This document shows positions 30,140 through 38,238 of a stretch of 64,000 bases of DNA, in pieces. Under the pieces are notes generated by a model. That model did not search any database. It saw only the letters and a program-made list of their open reading frames with translations, and had not been told where the DNA came from. Origin of the DNA: Paenibacillus_G sp049942825 (GTDB taxonomy: Bacteria > Bacillota > Bacilli > Paenibacillales > NBRC-103111); assembly GCF_049942825.1 (NCBI RefSeq), contig NZ_CP187970.1:1-64000 (forward strand), given 5' to 3'. Every line of letters starts with the position of its first letter. The stretch's first letter is position 1. Position numbers and translations under genes: made by a program.

Positions 30140-30601
30140 CTACTTCTTTGCCCGCAGCCTGCGGAAGAAATCGGTCAGCATCGAGCCGCATTCTTCTTGA
30201 AGAATCCCGCTGACAACGTCAACCCGGTGATTGAACCGTTCCTCCTGCAGCAGGTTCATTAGTGTGCCGGCACATCCCGCCTTGGGATCCTGCGTACCGT
30301 AGACCACCTGAACGATCCGCGACTGGACGATCGCCCCCGCACACATGGGACAGGGCTCGAGGGTAACATAAAGACGGCAGTTCAGCAGCCGCCAGGCATC
30401 CAGATGCTCGCTTGCCTCGCGGATGGCGATGAGCTCCGCATGGGCCAAGGGGTCCTTATCCGTCTCCCGCCGGTTATAGCCGCGCCCGATAATCTCGCCT
30501 TCCCGGACGATAACCGCCCCGATCGGCACCTCCCGTATCGCTTCGGCTTTGCGTGCTTCTTCGATCGCGGCACGCATGAAGCGTACGTGTTCTTCCTCCA
30601 T
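30140..30601 (-). CDS. tadA: tRNA-specific adenosine deaminase TadA
   Basis: Deaminates A34 of tRNA-Arg(ACG) to inosine. The 153-residue protein has the cytidine-deaminase-like zinc motif: DPLAHAELIAI with the His and catalytic Glu, and LEPCPMCAGAI with the two cysteines. ATG 30601 follows GAGAGG and matches family N-termini; the frame stays open upstream into the DnaA-box cluster but that part is not family-like. In B. subtilis this gene is near oriC and followed by the SRP RNA and dnaX; here neither is present. Confidence 0.93.
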   Translation of the reverse strand: MEEEHVRFMRAAIEEARKAEAIREVPIGAVIVREGEIIGRGYNRRETDKDPLAHAELIAIREASEHLDAWRLLNCRLYVTLEPCPMCAGAIVQSRIVQVVYGTQDPKAGCAGTLMNLLQEERFNHRVDVVSGILQEECGSMLTDFFRRLRAKK

Positions 30602-30627
30602 AGCTGCAAACCTCTCATTTCTGCTGA

Positions 30628-30818
30628 TGTGGACAGGGTGACGGCAGAAGTTATTCTTTGTCAACACGCTGTGGATAAAATTGTGGATAATCCGATCCGT
30701 TTCCCAGTCCATTGTAGAAAAAAGTGCATGATAGAGCAAGTTCTATCCCTATTGCCCAACTTGTCCACAGACCCTTAACAGTGTGAATAACTAATATCGT
30801 TTATACACATGTGAATAA
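30628..30818. promoter_or_regulatory. DnaA-box cluster
   Basis: Seven DnaA-box-like 9-mers in 191 bases: TGTGGACAG 30628-30636 (weak), TGTGGATAA 30670-30678 and 30682-30690 (both exact TTATCCACA in reverse), TTGTCCACA 30761-30769, TGTGAATAA 30782-30790, TTATACACA 30801-30809 and TGTGAATAA 30810-30818. Five fit TTATNCACA exactly. The cluster lies between divergent tadA and the riboswitch-PilZ unit, away from oriC, and resembles B. subtilis DnaA-box clusters that titrate DnaA or regulate genes. Confidence 0.8.
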
Positions 30819-30845
30819 ATGGCGGCGGATAGGATCAAAAAAACA

Positions 30846-30874
30846 CTTGAAGAATCGGGTTCTCATACCTATAA
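30846..30874 (+). promoter_or_regulatory. Promoter of the riboswitch-PilZ transcript
   Basis: TTGAAG (30846-30851) and a perfect TATAAT (30869-30874) are separated by 17 bases. The last DnaA box ends 27 bases before the -35, so DnaA binding could affect this promoter. Confidence 0.75.
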
Positions 30875-30940
30875 TGAAGAGTAATGATAGGTATATGTGC
30901 CTAAAAACTGATGCTAAGTGACTAGGAATTTCATAAGAAT

Positions 30941-31032
30941 CATTCGCTTCACGGCAAACCTGTCGAAAGGCAGGGACGCAAAGCTTAGGGTCTACGGTCC
31001 TGCAGGGACTATGACAGCCTGGCCGCCGAATG
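30941..31032 (+). ncRNA. Cyclic di-GMP-I (GEMM-I) riboswitch aptamer
   Basis: The region has the conserved GEMM-I core: GGCAAACC, a GAAA tetraloop on the P2 stem, GGGACGCAAAGC, then the P3 arm and AUGACAGCC. Stem P1 closes as CATTCG (30941-30946) with CGAATG (31027-31032). Class-I aptamers bind cyclic di-GMP. Downstream, a second GCGAATG (31064-31070) could compete for the same 5' strand, and ACTC/GAGTCGGCC with TTTTT (about 31034-31084) may form a terminator. It precedes a PilZ gene, itself a c-di-GMP receptor family. Confidence 0.92.
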
Positions 31033-31033
31033 G

Positions 31034-31085
31034 ACTCACGAACCCCCCGGCGGATCCCTCTTTGCGAATGGAGTCGGCCTTTTTG
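31034..31085 (+). terminator. Possible expression-platform terminator of the c-di-GMP riboswitch
   Basis: GACTC at 31034-31038 can pair with GAGTC at 31071-31075, and GGCCG at 31021-31025 with CGGCC at 31075-31079, followed by TTTTT. The GGCCG strand belongs to the 3' side of the aptamer, so ligand binding could prevent this hairpin. The on/off sense is a guess. Confidence 0.4.
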
Positions 31086-31143
31086 GCTTGGCCGATCCCC
31101 TACATCCCAGAAAACACATAACCATGCGAGAGGTGGCAACCCC

Positions 31144-31854
31144 ATGATGAAGATGGCTGCAGCAAGATCATCTTACAGCCTTACAGACGAGACGTACCAC
31201 AGCCCCAGCGGCATCCTGCTTCACAGCCGGACGGTCGTAGAGAAGGCAAGCTTCGTTTCTACCGGTATTCTGACCTATGCGGAAGGCGATATTCTGGAGA
31301 TCGAAATGTCGGAGTATAAAGTGTTCGAACTCGGAGACACCGTCAAGCTGACCGTCTATTCCCCGGGCGGTATTTATATCTTTGAATCGACAGTAGTAGC
31401 TAAAGACCACGGTGCTCTGATCATTATCAACCCGCCGCAGAACCGGAATTTGTTTGCCGAGAAGCGGGAGAACCCCCGGATTACTGTGAAGGAAGACGGA
31501 CGTGTGCTTTCGGTACAGATGGCGGACGGCAGCGACCGGCTGCTTGAAGACAAGATCGATCTCAGTGTGCACAATGTCAGTGTAAGCGGGATTGGGTTTA
31601 CCATCCGCGAAGATCTTCGTATCGGCAGGGGAGCTGTAGTGCACCTGCATTTGGATCTCGGCGTCGAAATGGCGTGCCGCGCGGAAATCGCTCGTACCGA
31701 GAGAACCGAGAACGGAGAGTTTTATTTTGGAGCCCAGTTCATCGATCTGGCCAAGGATAAAGCAAACTCGCTTCGTGCTTATGTTCTGAAAAAGCAGGTC
31801 GAAACGCATTTTCGCACGAAGCGGGAAGAGACGGCAAAGCGGGTCTTTAAATAG
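31144..31854 (+). CDS. PilZ-domain c-di-GMP receptor protein
   Basis: A 236-residue soluble protein with an N-terminal YcgR-like beta domain (about 1-100) and a PilZ domain (about 105-225). The ligand motifs are complete: RENPR (RxxxR) at 108-112 and N144-x-S146-xx-G149 (NVSVSG). PilZ proteins bind cyclic di-GMP and usually act on flagella, polysaccharide or adhesion systems; the target is not visible here. ATG 31144 follows GAGAGGTGG. A c-di-GMP-I riboswitch lies in its leader, so the same ligand probably controls both its synthesis and activity. Confidence 0.88.
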   Translation: MMKMAAARSSYSLTDETYHSPSGILLHSRTVVEKASFVSTGILTYAEGDILEIEMSEYKVFELGDTVKLTVYSPGGIYIFESTVVAKDHGALIIINPPQNRNLFAEKRENPRITVKEDGRVLSVQMADGSDRLLEDKIDLSVHNVSVSGIGFTIREDLRIGRGAVVHLHLDLGVEMACRAEIARTERTENGEFYFGAQFIDLAKDKANSLRAYVLKKQVETHFRTKREETAKRVFK

Positions 31855-31977
31855 GCCTAAGCCGGGCAGAGAAGACAGCCGAATCACCTATAACCAGGAC
31901 AGCCAGACGTATGCGCCGCGTACCGTCCACCTCTTTGCAGCATATGCTGTATGATAGAAGAAGAGGTGGTGAGGATC

Positions 31978-32703
31978 GTGGCTTTTTTGATGAAGTACGA
32001 GATCATTCCACGCTACTTGACGGGACCCAGCCAGAGAAGGCCTAAGCTTCCCTTATCCGGCTGCCGCTTCATGGTGGCCCATGATACGGGAAATCCGAGC
32101 TCAACCGCGGCGGCGAACGTGGCGTATTACGAAAGGACACGCAATGATATGGCGTCCTCCGCCCATTTGTTCGTCGATGACAAGCAGATTATCGAATGCA
32201 TACCCCTGCTGACAGGCACGGCGGAAAAGGCGTATCACGTGCTCTATAACGTGACGACCGATAATGCGCGGTATGGCACCGATGCCAACGATACGGCCGG
32301 TGCGGTGGAGTTGTGCTACGGCGGAAGCATCAATCTGTCGGAATCGTACAAAAGGTACGTATGGGTTTTCGCTTATGCCTGTAACCGGTATGGTCTGAAT
32401 CCGCTGACGGACATCACCGGGCACTACATCCTGGACCCGGCACGGCGCAGCGACCCGCAGACGCCTCTGCGGCAGCTCGGCAAATCGTTCGCGAACTTCG
32501 TACAGGATGTGGCCGACGAGCTCAAGGCCTGCACGATCGTTACGCCCCCGAAGCCCGAGGTGCTGATCGCGCCGGAGGACGCGAACAAGCTGATCGGCTT
32601 CCTGTCGGCGATCTACTACGCCTCGCAGGATGAGGAGAGCCGGACCGAGGCGAACCGGCTGGCCAACGAGCTGCGCCGGGTCTCGGGGCAGCCGGAACAA
32701 TAA
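31978..32703 (+). CDS. N-acetylmuramoyl-L-alanine amidase (Amidase_2)
   Basis: A 241-residue peptidoglycan amidase of the CwlA/XlyA kind. The Amidase_2 domain shows FMVAHDTGNPSS (first zinc histidine), SSAHLFVDD, and GHYILDPARRSDP with the second histidine. The C-terminal part (about 190-241) is helical and has no recognisable wall-binding repeat. There is no signal peptide, as in prophage endolysins or amidases exported in other ways; no other phage gene is nearby. GTG 31978 has GAGGTGG upstream; ATG 31951 and ATG 31990 are alternatives. Confidence 0.85.
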   Translation: MAFLMKYEIIPRYLTGPSQRRPKLPLSGCRFMVAHDTGNPSSTAAANVAYYERTRNDMASSAHLFVDDKQIIECIPLLTGTAEKAYHVLYNVTTDNARYGTDANDTAGAVELCYGGSINLSESYKRYVWVFAYACNRYGLNPLTDITGHYILDPARRSDPQTPLRQLGKSFANFVQDVADELKACTIVTPPKPEVLIAPEDANKLIGFLSAIYYASQDEESRTEANRLANELRRVSGQPEQ

Positions 32704-32739
32704 GATGAAGGGCGCTCCTGACAGGCGAATGCCCGCAGC

Positions 32740-32776
32740 AGGCTGGACTCCGTGCGCGGCGGGGGCCGGCTTTTTT
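32740..32776 (+). terminator. Terminator after the amidase gene
   Basis: AGGCTGG (32740-32746) and CCGGCTT (32766-32772) pair with G-T wobbles around a GC-rich loop, followed by six T residues. Confidence 0.6.
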
Positions 32777-32807
32777 ACATAAGCCCGGTTCCAAAAAGTG
32801 TAACTGC

Positions 32808-32837
32808 GTGACAAACTGGCTAATAATAAGCTATAAT
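32808..32837 (+). promoter_or_regulatory. ychF promoter
   Basis: GTGACA (32808-32813) and TATAAT (32832-32837) are spaced by 18 bases, 48 bases upstream of ychF. Confidence 0.6.
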
Positions 32838-32884
32838 AGAATGTCAGAATCTAAGCGGAATACCGGATAGGAGTTGTCCTTGAT

Positions 32885-33985
32885 ATGGCTTTGAAAGCAG
32901 GAATCGTCGGGCTGCCGAACGTAGGGAAGTCCACGTTGTTTAATGCGATAACACAAGCTGGGGCAGAATCAGCGAACTACCCGTTTTGTACTATAGATCC
33001 GAACGTCGGCGTAGTGGAAGTGCCGGACGAGCGTCTCGAAGGCCTTGCGAAGATCGTGACGCCGAACCGCATCGTGCCGACTGCATTTGAATTCATCGAT
33101 ATTGCCGGTATCGTCAAGGGGGCGAGCAAGGGCGAAGGCCTTGGCAACAAGTTCCTCTCGCATATCCGCGAAGTCGACGCGATCGTGCATGTCGTCCGCT
33201 GCTTCCAGGACGAGAACATCACGCACGTCTCCGGCAAGGTTGATCCGATCAGCGACATCGAGACGATCAATCTCGAGCTCATCCTCGCCGACGTAGACTC
33301 CGTTGACCGGAAGATCGAGCGCTCCCGCAAGAACCTGAAGGGCGGCGACAAGAAGGTGGCCCAGGAAGTCGAGACGCTCGAGAAAGTCAAAGAAGCGCTC
33401 TACAACGACAAGCCGGCCCGCAGCCTCGACCTCACCGATGAAGAGAAGCTGCTGATCCGCGACCTGCACCTGCTCACGATGAAGCCGGTCCTCTATGCGG
33501 CGAACGTCAGCGAGGCGGAAGTAGCGAACAGCGACGGCAACCCGTACGTTCAGCAGGTGCGCGAATATGCGGCCGCCGAGAATGCGGAGGTCGTGCCGAT
33601 CTCGGCCAAAGTAGAGTCCGAGATTGCGGAGCTCGAAGGCGAAGACAAGGCGATGTTCCTCGAGGAGCTCGGCCTGCAGGAATCCGGCCTCGGCCGTCTG
33701 ATCAAAGCGGCCTATAAGCTGCTCGGTCTGTATACGTACTTCACGGCCGGCGTACAGGAAGTGCGCGCCTGGACGATCCGCAAGGGGATGAAGGCTCCTC
33801 AAGCGGCAGGCGTGATCCATACGGACTTCGAACGCGGATTTATCCGTGCGGAAGTGGTCGGCTACGAAGATTTGACGAATTCCGGCTCCATGAATGCGGC
33901 GAAGGAAAAAGGGCTGCTGCGCCTCGAAGGCAAAGAGTACGTGGTGCAGGACGGCGACGTCATGCATTTCCGTTTCAACGTATAG
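32885..33985 (+). CDS. ychF: Redox-regulated ATPase YchF/OLA1
   Basis: An Obg-family P-loop protein of 366 residues that binds ribosomes and prefers ATP. G1 is GLPNVGKST (9-17), G3 is DIAGIVKGASKGEGLGN, and the G4 position reads NVSE instead of NKxD, the hallmark of ATP preference. A coiled coil and a C-terminal TGS domain follow, ending MHFRFNV. ATG 32885 is preceded by a GGAGTTG site. In B. subtilis this gene (yyaF) lies just left of oriC. Confidence 0.96.
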   Translation: MALKAGIVGLPNVGKSTLFNAITQAGAESANYPFCTIDPNVGVVEVPDERLEGLAKIVTPNRIVPTAFEFIDIAGIVKGASKGEGLGNKFLSHIREVDAIVHVVRCFQDENITHVSGKVDPISDIETINLELILADVDSVDRKIERSRKNLKGGDKKVAQEVETLEKVKEALYNDKPARSLDLTDEEKLLIRDLHLLTMKPVLYAANVSEAEVANSDGNPYVQQVREYAAAENAEVVPISAKVESEIAELEGEDKAMFLEELGLQESGLGRLIKAAYKLLGLYTYFTAGVQEVRAWTIRKGMKAPQAAGVIHTDFERGFIRAEVVGYEDLTNSGSMNAAKEKGLLRLEGKEYVVQDGDVMHFRFNV

Positions 33986-34135
33986 CGGGGCCCGCGGCAG
34001 CCGGACTTCATGAGAGTGGAGCCGCCTTAGCCTTCAAGGACATCAAGGCGGCGGAGCAGACAGCAGGAAACAGTCAGTAGGATGCCATGGGCACGGATAC
34101 GAAGAAACGGAAATGAAGGGAAAGGGTGAATGACG

Positions 34136-35215
34136 ATGCTGGACCGGCTACAAGCGCTGGCGGACCGTTATGAGAAATTGAGCGAGCTGCTCTGCGACCC
34201 CGATGTCGCGGGCGACTCCAAGAAGCTGCGGGAGTTCTCGAAGGAACAGTCCGACCTGCAGGAAACGTATGATGCTTACATGGAATACAAGAGCGTGTCG
34301 GAGCAGTACGAAGCCGCTCGGGCCATGCAGGCGGAGAAGCTTGACGATGAAATGAAAGAGCTCGTCAAGATGGAGCTCGAAGAGCTGACGGAGCGCAAGA
34401 CCGAGCTCGAAGAGCGCATCAAGGTGCTCATGATGCCGAAGGATCCGAACGACGACAAGAACGTCATCGTCGAGATCCGCGGCGCGGCCGGCGGAGACGA
34501 GGCGGCGCTGTTCGCGGCTGACCTGTACCGCATGTATACCAAATATGCGGATACGCAGGGCTGGAAAATCGATGTCATGGATGTGAGCATGAACGACCTT
34601 GGCGGCTTCAAGGAGATCATCTTCATGGTCAACGGCAAGGGCGCTTACAGCAAGCTGAAGTTCGAGAGCGGAGCGCACCGCGTACAGCGGATTCCGGCGA
34701 CGGAGTCTGGCGGCCGGATCCATACCTCGACGTCTACGGTGTCCGTGATGCCGGAGATGGAAGAGTTCGATATCGAGATTCACGACAATGACATCCGGGT
34801 CGACACGTTCTGTTCGAGCGGCGCCGGCGGACAGTCCGTCAACACGACGAAGTCGGCGGTGCGCGTGACGCACATCCCGACGGGGATCGTGGCAACGTGC
34901 CAGGACGGCAAATCGCAGAACTCGAACAAAGAGAAGGCCCTGCAGGTACTGCGGGCGCGGATCTTCGATAAAGCGCAGCAGGAAGAGATGGAGAAGTACG
35001 GTGCCGAGCGGAAGAGCAAGGTCGGTACAGGCGACCGCTCCGAGCGGATCCGCACCTACAACTTCCCGCAGAGCCGCGTGACCGATCACCGGATTGGTCT
35101 CACGCTGCACCGTCTGGATTCGATCATGAACGGCGACATGGGAGAGATTGTATCGGCCCTGACGATCGCCGCGCAGACGGAACAGATGGAAAAAGGAGAA
35201 TACGCCGGTGCTTGA
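34136..35215 (+). CDS. prfA: Peptide chain release factor 1
   Basis: Releases the peptide at UAA and UAG stop codons. The 359-residue protein has the N-terminal helical domain, the stop-codon recognition region and the catalytic GGQ in SSGAGGQSVN. I start at ATG 34136 (MLDRLQALADRYEKL), which matches the family; ATG 34130 two codons upstream is possible. The 3' end overlaps prmC, whose product methylates the GGQ glutamine, so enzyme and substrate are translationally coupled. Confidence 0.96.
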   Translation: MLDRLQALADRYEKLSELLCDPDVAGDSKKLREFSKEQSDLQETYDAYMEYKSVSEQYEAARAMQAEKLDDEMKELVKMELEELTERKTELEERIKVLMMPKDPNDDKNVIVEIRGAAGGDEAALFAADLYRMYTKYADTQGWKIDVMDVSMNDLGGFKEIIFMVNGKGAYSKLKFESGAHRVQRIPATESGGRIHTSTSTVSVMPEMEEFDIEIHDNDIRVDTFCSSGAGGQSVNTTKSAVRVTHIPTGIVATCQDGKSQNSNKEKALQVLRARIFDKAQQEEMEKYGAERKSKVGTGDRSERIRTYNFPQSRVTDHRIGLTLHRLDSIMNGDMGEIVSALTIAAQTEQMEKGEYAGA

Positions 35216-36116
35216 TGAGCGGCGAAGAACCATACGTGAAGCCTATACCGAGGCTTCTTCTTTTTTGGCGGCACATGGTGTGCGCGAGCCCGGGTCCAAC
35301 AGCGAGCTGCTGCTCGCCTATGTGCTAGGCGAGAGCCGCAGCGGGCTGCTGCTCCGCTGGCCGGAGCCGTTCCCGCCGGAGCGGGAGGCGCTGTGGCAGC
35401 GCGTGCTCGAGCGCAAGGCGGCGGGCGAGCCGGCGCAGTACATCATCGGGGAGCAGGAGTTCTACGGGCTCCCCTATACGGTGACGCCGGCCGTGCTGAT
35501 CCCGCGGCCGGAGACGGAGCTGCTGGTCGAGGCCGTCATCCGGCTCGGAAGGCAGCTGTGGATGGGCCCCGGCGAGGGCGGAGAAGGTCCGCTCGCGGCC
35601 GATGTGGGCACCGGCAGCGGCGCCATCGCGGTTACGCTGGCGTCGCAGTGCCCTTCGTGGCGCCTGATGGCCTCGGACATCTCGCGCGCAGCCCTGGATG
35701 TGGCGCAGGCCAATGCCGTGCGCCACGGGGTGGAGGAGCGGATCACCTTCGTGGAAGGGGATCTGCTCCTCCCGTGGATCGAGCAGGGCATCGCGCTCGA
35801 TCTGGTCGTCTCGAATCCGCCGTACATCCCGGATTCGGATGAGGCGGGCCTGCAGCCGGAGGTGCGGCTGTACGAGCCGCGAACCGCGCTCTACGGCGGG
35901 CCCGACGGCCTGGAGCCGTACCGGCGGCTGACGCAGCAGCTGCTCCAGCTGCCGGCGGTGCCGCGGCTGGTCGGCTTCGAGGTAGGCCAGGGGCAGGCTC
36001 CGGAAGTGCGCCGGCTGCTCGAGGCGGCGGCCGACTGGGACGGCGTGCTCGTCGTGCCGGACCTTGCCGGCATCGAGCGGCATGTGGTCGCTTACCGCAG
36101 CGGCAGGGGAAGCTAG
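35208..36116 (+). CDS. prmC: Release factor glutamine methyltransferase PrmC
   Basis: A SAM-dependent methyltransferase that modifies the GGQ glutamine of release factors. The 302-residue protein has an N-terminal helical domain (SELLLAYVLGESR), the SAM-binding motif ADVGTGSGAIAV and the catalytic SNPPYIP. GTG 35208 lies inside the prfA stop region with an eight-base overlap. The gene is notably GC-rich compared with its neighbours. A hairpin follows. Confidence 0.95.
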   Translation: MLDERRRTIREAYTEASSFLAAHGVREPGSNSELLLAYVLGESRSGLLLRWPEPFPPEREALWQRVLERKAAGEPAQYIIGEQEFYGLPYTVTPAVLIPRPETELLVEAVIRLGRQLWMGPGEGGEGPLAADVGTGSGAIAVTLASQCPSWRLMASDISRAALDVAQANAVRHGVEERITFVEGDLLLPWIEQGIALDLVVSNPPYIPDSDEAGLQPEVRLYEPRTALYGGPDGLEPYRRLTQQLLQLPAVPRLVGFEVGQGQAPEVRRLLEAAADWDGVLVVPDLAGIERHVVAYRSGRGS

Positions 36117-36136
36117 CATGAGGGCATCGCAGGATC

Positions 36137-36173
36137 AGCCGCCATTCCAAGAAGAGCAGGATGGCGGCTGTTT
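36137..36173 (+). terminator. Hairpin after prmC
   Basis: AGCCGCCAT (36137-36145) and ATGGCGGCT (36161-36169) form a 9-bp stem with a 15-base loop and a short GTTT tail. Confidence 0.55.
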
Positions 36174-36196
36174 GCTATCATTTTGTGGTCTATGAA

Positions 36197-36225
36197 GTAT
36201 AAACTCTCGCAATCGGGTCATAATG
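36197..36225 (+). promoter_or_regulatory. Sigma-F-like promoter of spoIIR
   Basis: GTATA (36197-36201) and GGTCATAATG (36216-36225) with a 14-base spacer fit the forespore sigma-F pattern as I recall it (GTATA, then GGnnAnAnT). In B. subtilis spoIIR is transcribed by sigma-F, so the match agrees with the gene. Confidence 0.6.
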
Positions 36226-36280
36226 ACTACTAGAACTTATATGTTTATAGAGTCATAGATTCCGAGAGGGGCTGCTTACA

Positions 36281-37081
36281 ATGGTCAAACGGGTGTCGTG
36301 GAAACGGTATGGATATCTGCTGTTTGCCTTTATGGTGATGATGACCTGCTGGGAGTCGAACCGCTCCAATGTCATGCTCGTTACCGCAGCTGCGGCTGAG
36401 AAGGGCGGCGAAGCGGTCGGACAATCGATTCCGCAGGAGTCCATCCGGCTGCGCATTCTGGCCAACTCCGATGCCCCTGCTGACCAGTGGATCAAGCGTG
36501 AAGTGCGAGATGCCATTGTGGCCGAGATGGAAGGCTGGGTGGACCAGCCGAAAGGGATCGAGGAAGCACGCGAAGCAGTCCGCGCCCATCTCCCCGAGCT
36601 GAGTGAGGTGGTAGGCAGCACCCTCCGGAAGAATGGTTTTGATTACGCTTATAACGTGGAACTCGGCAGGGTTCCTTTTCCAACGAAGATGTACGGCAAT
36701 GAAGTTTATCCGGCCGGCGAGTACGAAGCGCTGCGTGTGTCCATCGGGGCAGCCGAAGGACAGAACTGGTGGTGCGTACTGTTCCCGCCCCTGTGCTTCA
36801 TTGATTCCGAAATGGTCGTGAAGCCGGAGAACACGGCACATGCGGCCGAAGCGGAAGAGGCTCCGGCGCAAAGCGAAGAAGACGGGAAGAAAGCTTCGGC
36901 CGAGAAGAAACCGGAGAAGAAACCGGAGAAGAAACCGGAGAAGAAGTCGGAGAAGAAGTCGGAGAAACCTTCGGATACGGTGAAAAAGACGGAGGGCGAA
37001 GTGGCCGCCGCTACAGCCAAGCCTGAAGTGCGATTCTTCCTCTGGGACCTGCTCCAAACGATCGGTGCATGGTTTGCATAA
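36281..37081 (+). CDS. spoIIR: Stage II sporulation protein R
   Basis: The forespore-secreted signal that triggers SpoIIGA to process pro-sigma-E in the mother cell. The 266-residue protein has an N-terminal export helix (about 8-24), the conserved SIRLRILANSDAPADQWIK and GQNWWCVLFPPLCF segments, and a family C-terminus (RFFLWDLLQTIG). Between about 185 and 245 is a charged linker with KKPE/KKSE repeats at 208-229, which makes it longer than the B. subtilis protein (about 224). Its sigma-F-like promoter and its place before ywlC fit. Confidence 0.93.
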   Translation: MVKRVSWKRYGYLLFAFMVMMTCWESNRSNVMLVTAAAAEKGGEAVGQSIPQESIRLRILANSDAPADQWIKREVRDAIVAEMEGWVDQPKGIEEAREAVRAHLPELSEVVGSTLRKNGFDYAYNVELGRVPFPTKMYGNEVYPAGEYEALRVSIGAAEGQNWWCVLFPPLCFIDSEMVVKPENTAHAAEAEEAPAQSEEDGKKASAEKKPEKKPEKKPEKKSEKKSEKPSDTVKKTEGEVAAATAKPEVRFFLWDLLQTIGAWFA

Positions 37082-37167
37082 TTATCACCCGGAAGGCCTC
37101 CTTCGGCGCCTGAAGCTCCATGCTGAGCGATGCTTCCTTCCGGAGAATACAAAGTGGGATGATGTGG

Positions 37168-38238
37168 ATGACAACGAAAGCATGGAAAGTCAAAGCGGAA
37201 GAGGCCGTGCCCGCCGCACTAGCCGAAGCAGCCTCCCTCCTGAGGAAGGGAGGGACGGTAGCTTTCCCCACGGAAACCGTATACGGTCTCGGCGCCGATG
37301 CCCGCAGCACGGAAGCGGTTGCCGCCGTGTTCGCGGCCAAGGGAAGGCCCTCCGACAATCCGCTCATTGTGCATATTGCTGACCGGTCTCAGCTGGAGGA
37401 GCTTACGGCTCCACCGGAGGAGGCCGTTTCGCGTTTGCTCGATGCGTTCTGGCCGGGGCCGCTCACCGTGGTACTCCCGGTGAAGTCCGGCGTGCTGTCG
37501 CCGCTCGTCACCGCCGGCTTGTCCACGGTAGGCGTGCGGATGCCGGACCATCCGGTGGCACTGGCGCTGATCGCCGCCGCAGGCTGCCCGGTGGCGGCAC
37601 CGAGTGCGAACCGGTCCGGCCGGCCGAGCCCGACCCGGGCGTCCCACGTGCTTGAAGACCTCGGCGGCCGCATCGGCGGAATTGTGGACGGCGGTGAGGC
37701 CGGAGTAGGCCTGGAGTCTACCGTAGTGGAATATGCCGGCGGAGTGCTGCATATTCTGCGTCCGGGCGGCGTCACGCAGGCCCAGCTGCAGGAAGTGCTG
37801 CCGGATGTCCCCGTTGTGGGCGCTTCGGCGGGTCTTGATGCGGAAAGCCTGCCGGAGCCGGAGACACCGCGCGCACCGGGCATGAAGTATGCCCATTACG
37901 CCCCCAAGGGGACCATGGTGCTTGTACAGGGGGAGGATCCAGCAGCCGTTCGCGAGCGCATTCAGAGGGAACTCGATGCGGCTAAGCAGCGGGGCGAACG
38001 CACGGGCGTATTCACCTATGAAGAGCATGCCCGCCACTTTGAGGCTGACCATGCAGCGGTCTGCGGGAGGCTCGGGGATCCGGATTCCATTGCACGGAAG
38101 CTGTACGCGGCCCTGAGGAGCTTCGATGAAGCCGGTGTGACGTTCATTGCCGCGGAGGCTTGTCCGGACGAGGGGATTGGCCAGGCGGTGATGAACCGCC
38201 TGCGTAAAGCGGCCGGCGGACACCTCCTCACCATATAA
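37168..38238 (+). CDS. ywlC: L-threonylcarbamoyladenylate synthase (YwlC/Sua5)
   Basis: Makes threonylcarbamoyl-AMP for the t6A modification of tRNA. The 356-residue protein has the YrdC fold (about 15-200, with TVAFPTETVYGLGADA and KGRPSDNPLIVH) plus the C-terminal Sua5 domain (from about MKYAHYAPKG). ATG 37168 gives MTTKAWKV, which lines up with the B. subtilis start; ATG 37159 and 37162 are alternatives. The order spoIIR-ywlC-mntP-ywlE is conserved in Bacillales. Confidence 0.94.
   Translation: MTTKAWKVKAEEAVPAALAEAASLLRKGGTVAFPTETVYGLGADARSTEAVAAVFAAKGRPSDNPLIVHIADRSQLEELTAPPEEAVSRLLDAFWPGPLTVVLPVKSGVLSPLVTAGLSTVGVRMPDHPVALALIAAAGCPVAAPSANRSGRPSPTRASHVLEDLGGRIGGIVDGGEAGVGLESTVVEYAGGVLHILRPGGVTQAQLQEVLPDVPVVGASAGLDAESLPEPETPRAPGMKYAHYAPKGTMVLVQGEDPAAVRERIQRELDAAKQRGERTGVFTYEEHARHFEADHAAVCGRLGDPDSIARKLYAALRSFDEAGVTFIAAEACPDEGIGQAVMNRLRKAAGGHLLTI

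Noticed and set aside
30602..30739. N-terminal extension of TadA to an upstream ATG
   Set aside because: The extra 46 residues do not resemble TadA and would place coding sequence over the DnaA boxes; ATG 30601 has its own ribosome-binding site.
30602..31143. SRP RNA gene, expected next to tadA
   Set aside because: No GGAAG-type Alu or SRP helix 8 sequence is visible; the structured RNA here is the c-di-GMP riboswitch.
31978..32703. Prophage remnant suggested by the amidase
   Set aside because: No holin, integrase, structural gene or attachment repeat is nearby; the gene alone does not support a prophage.
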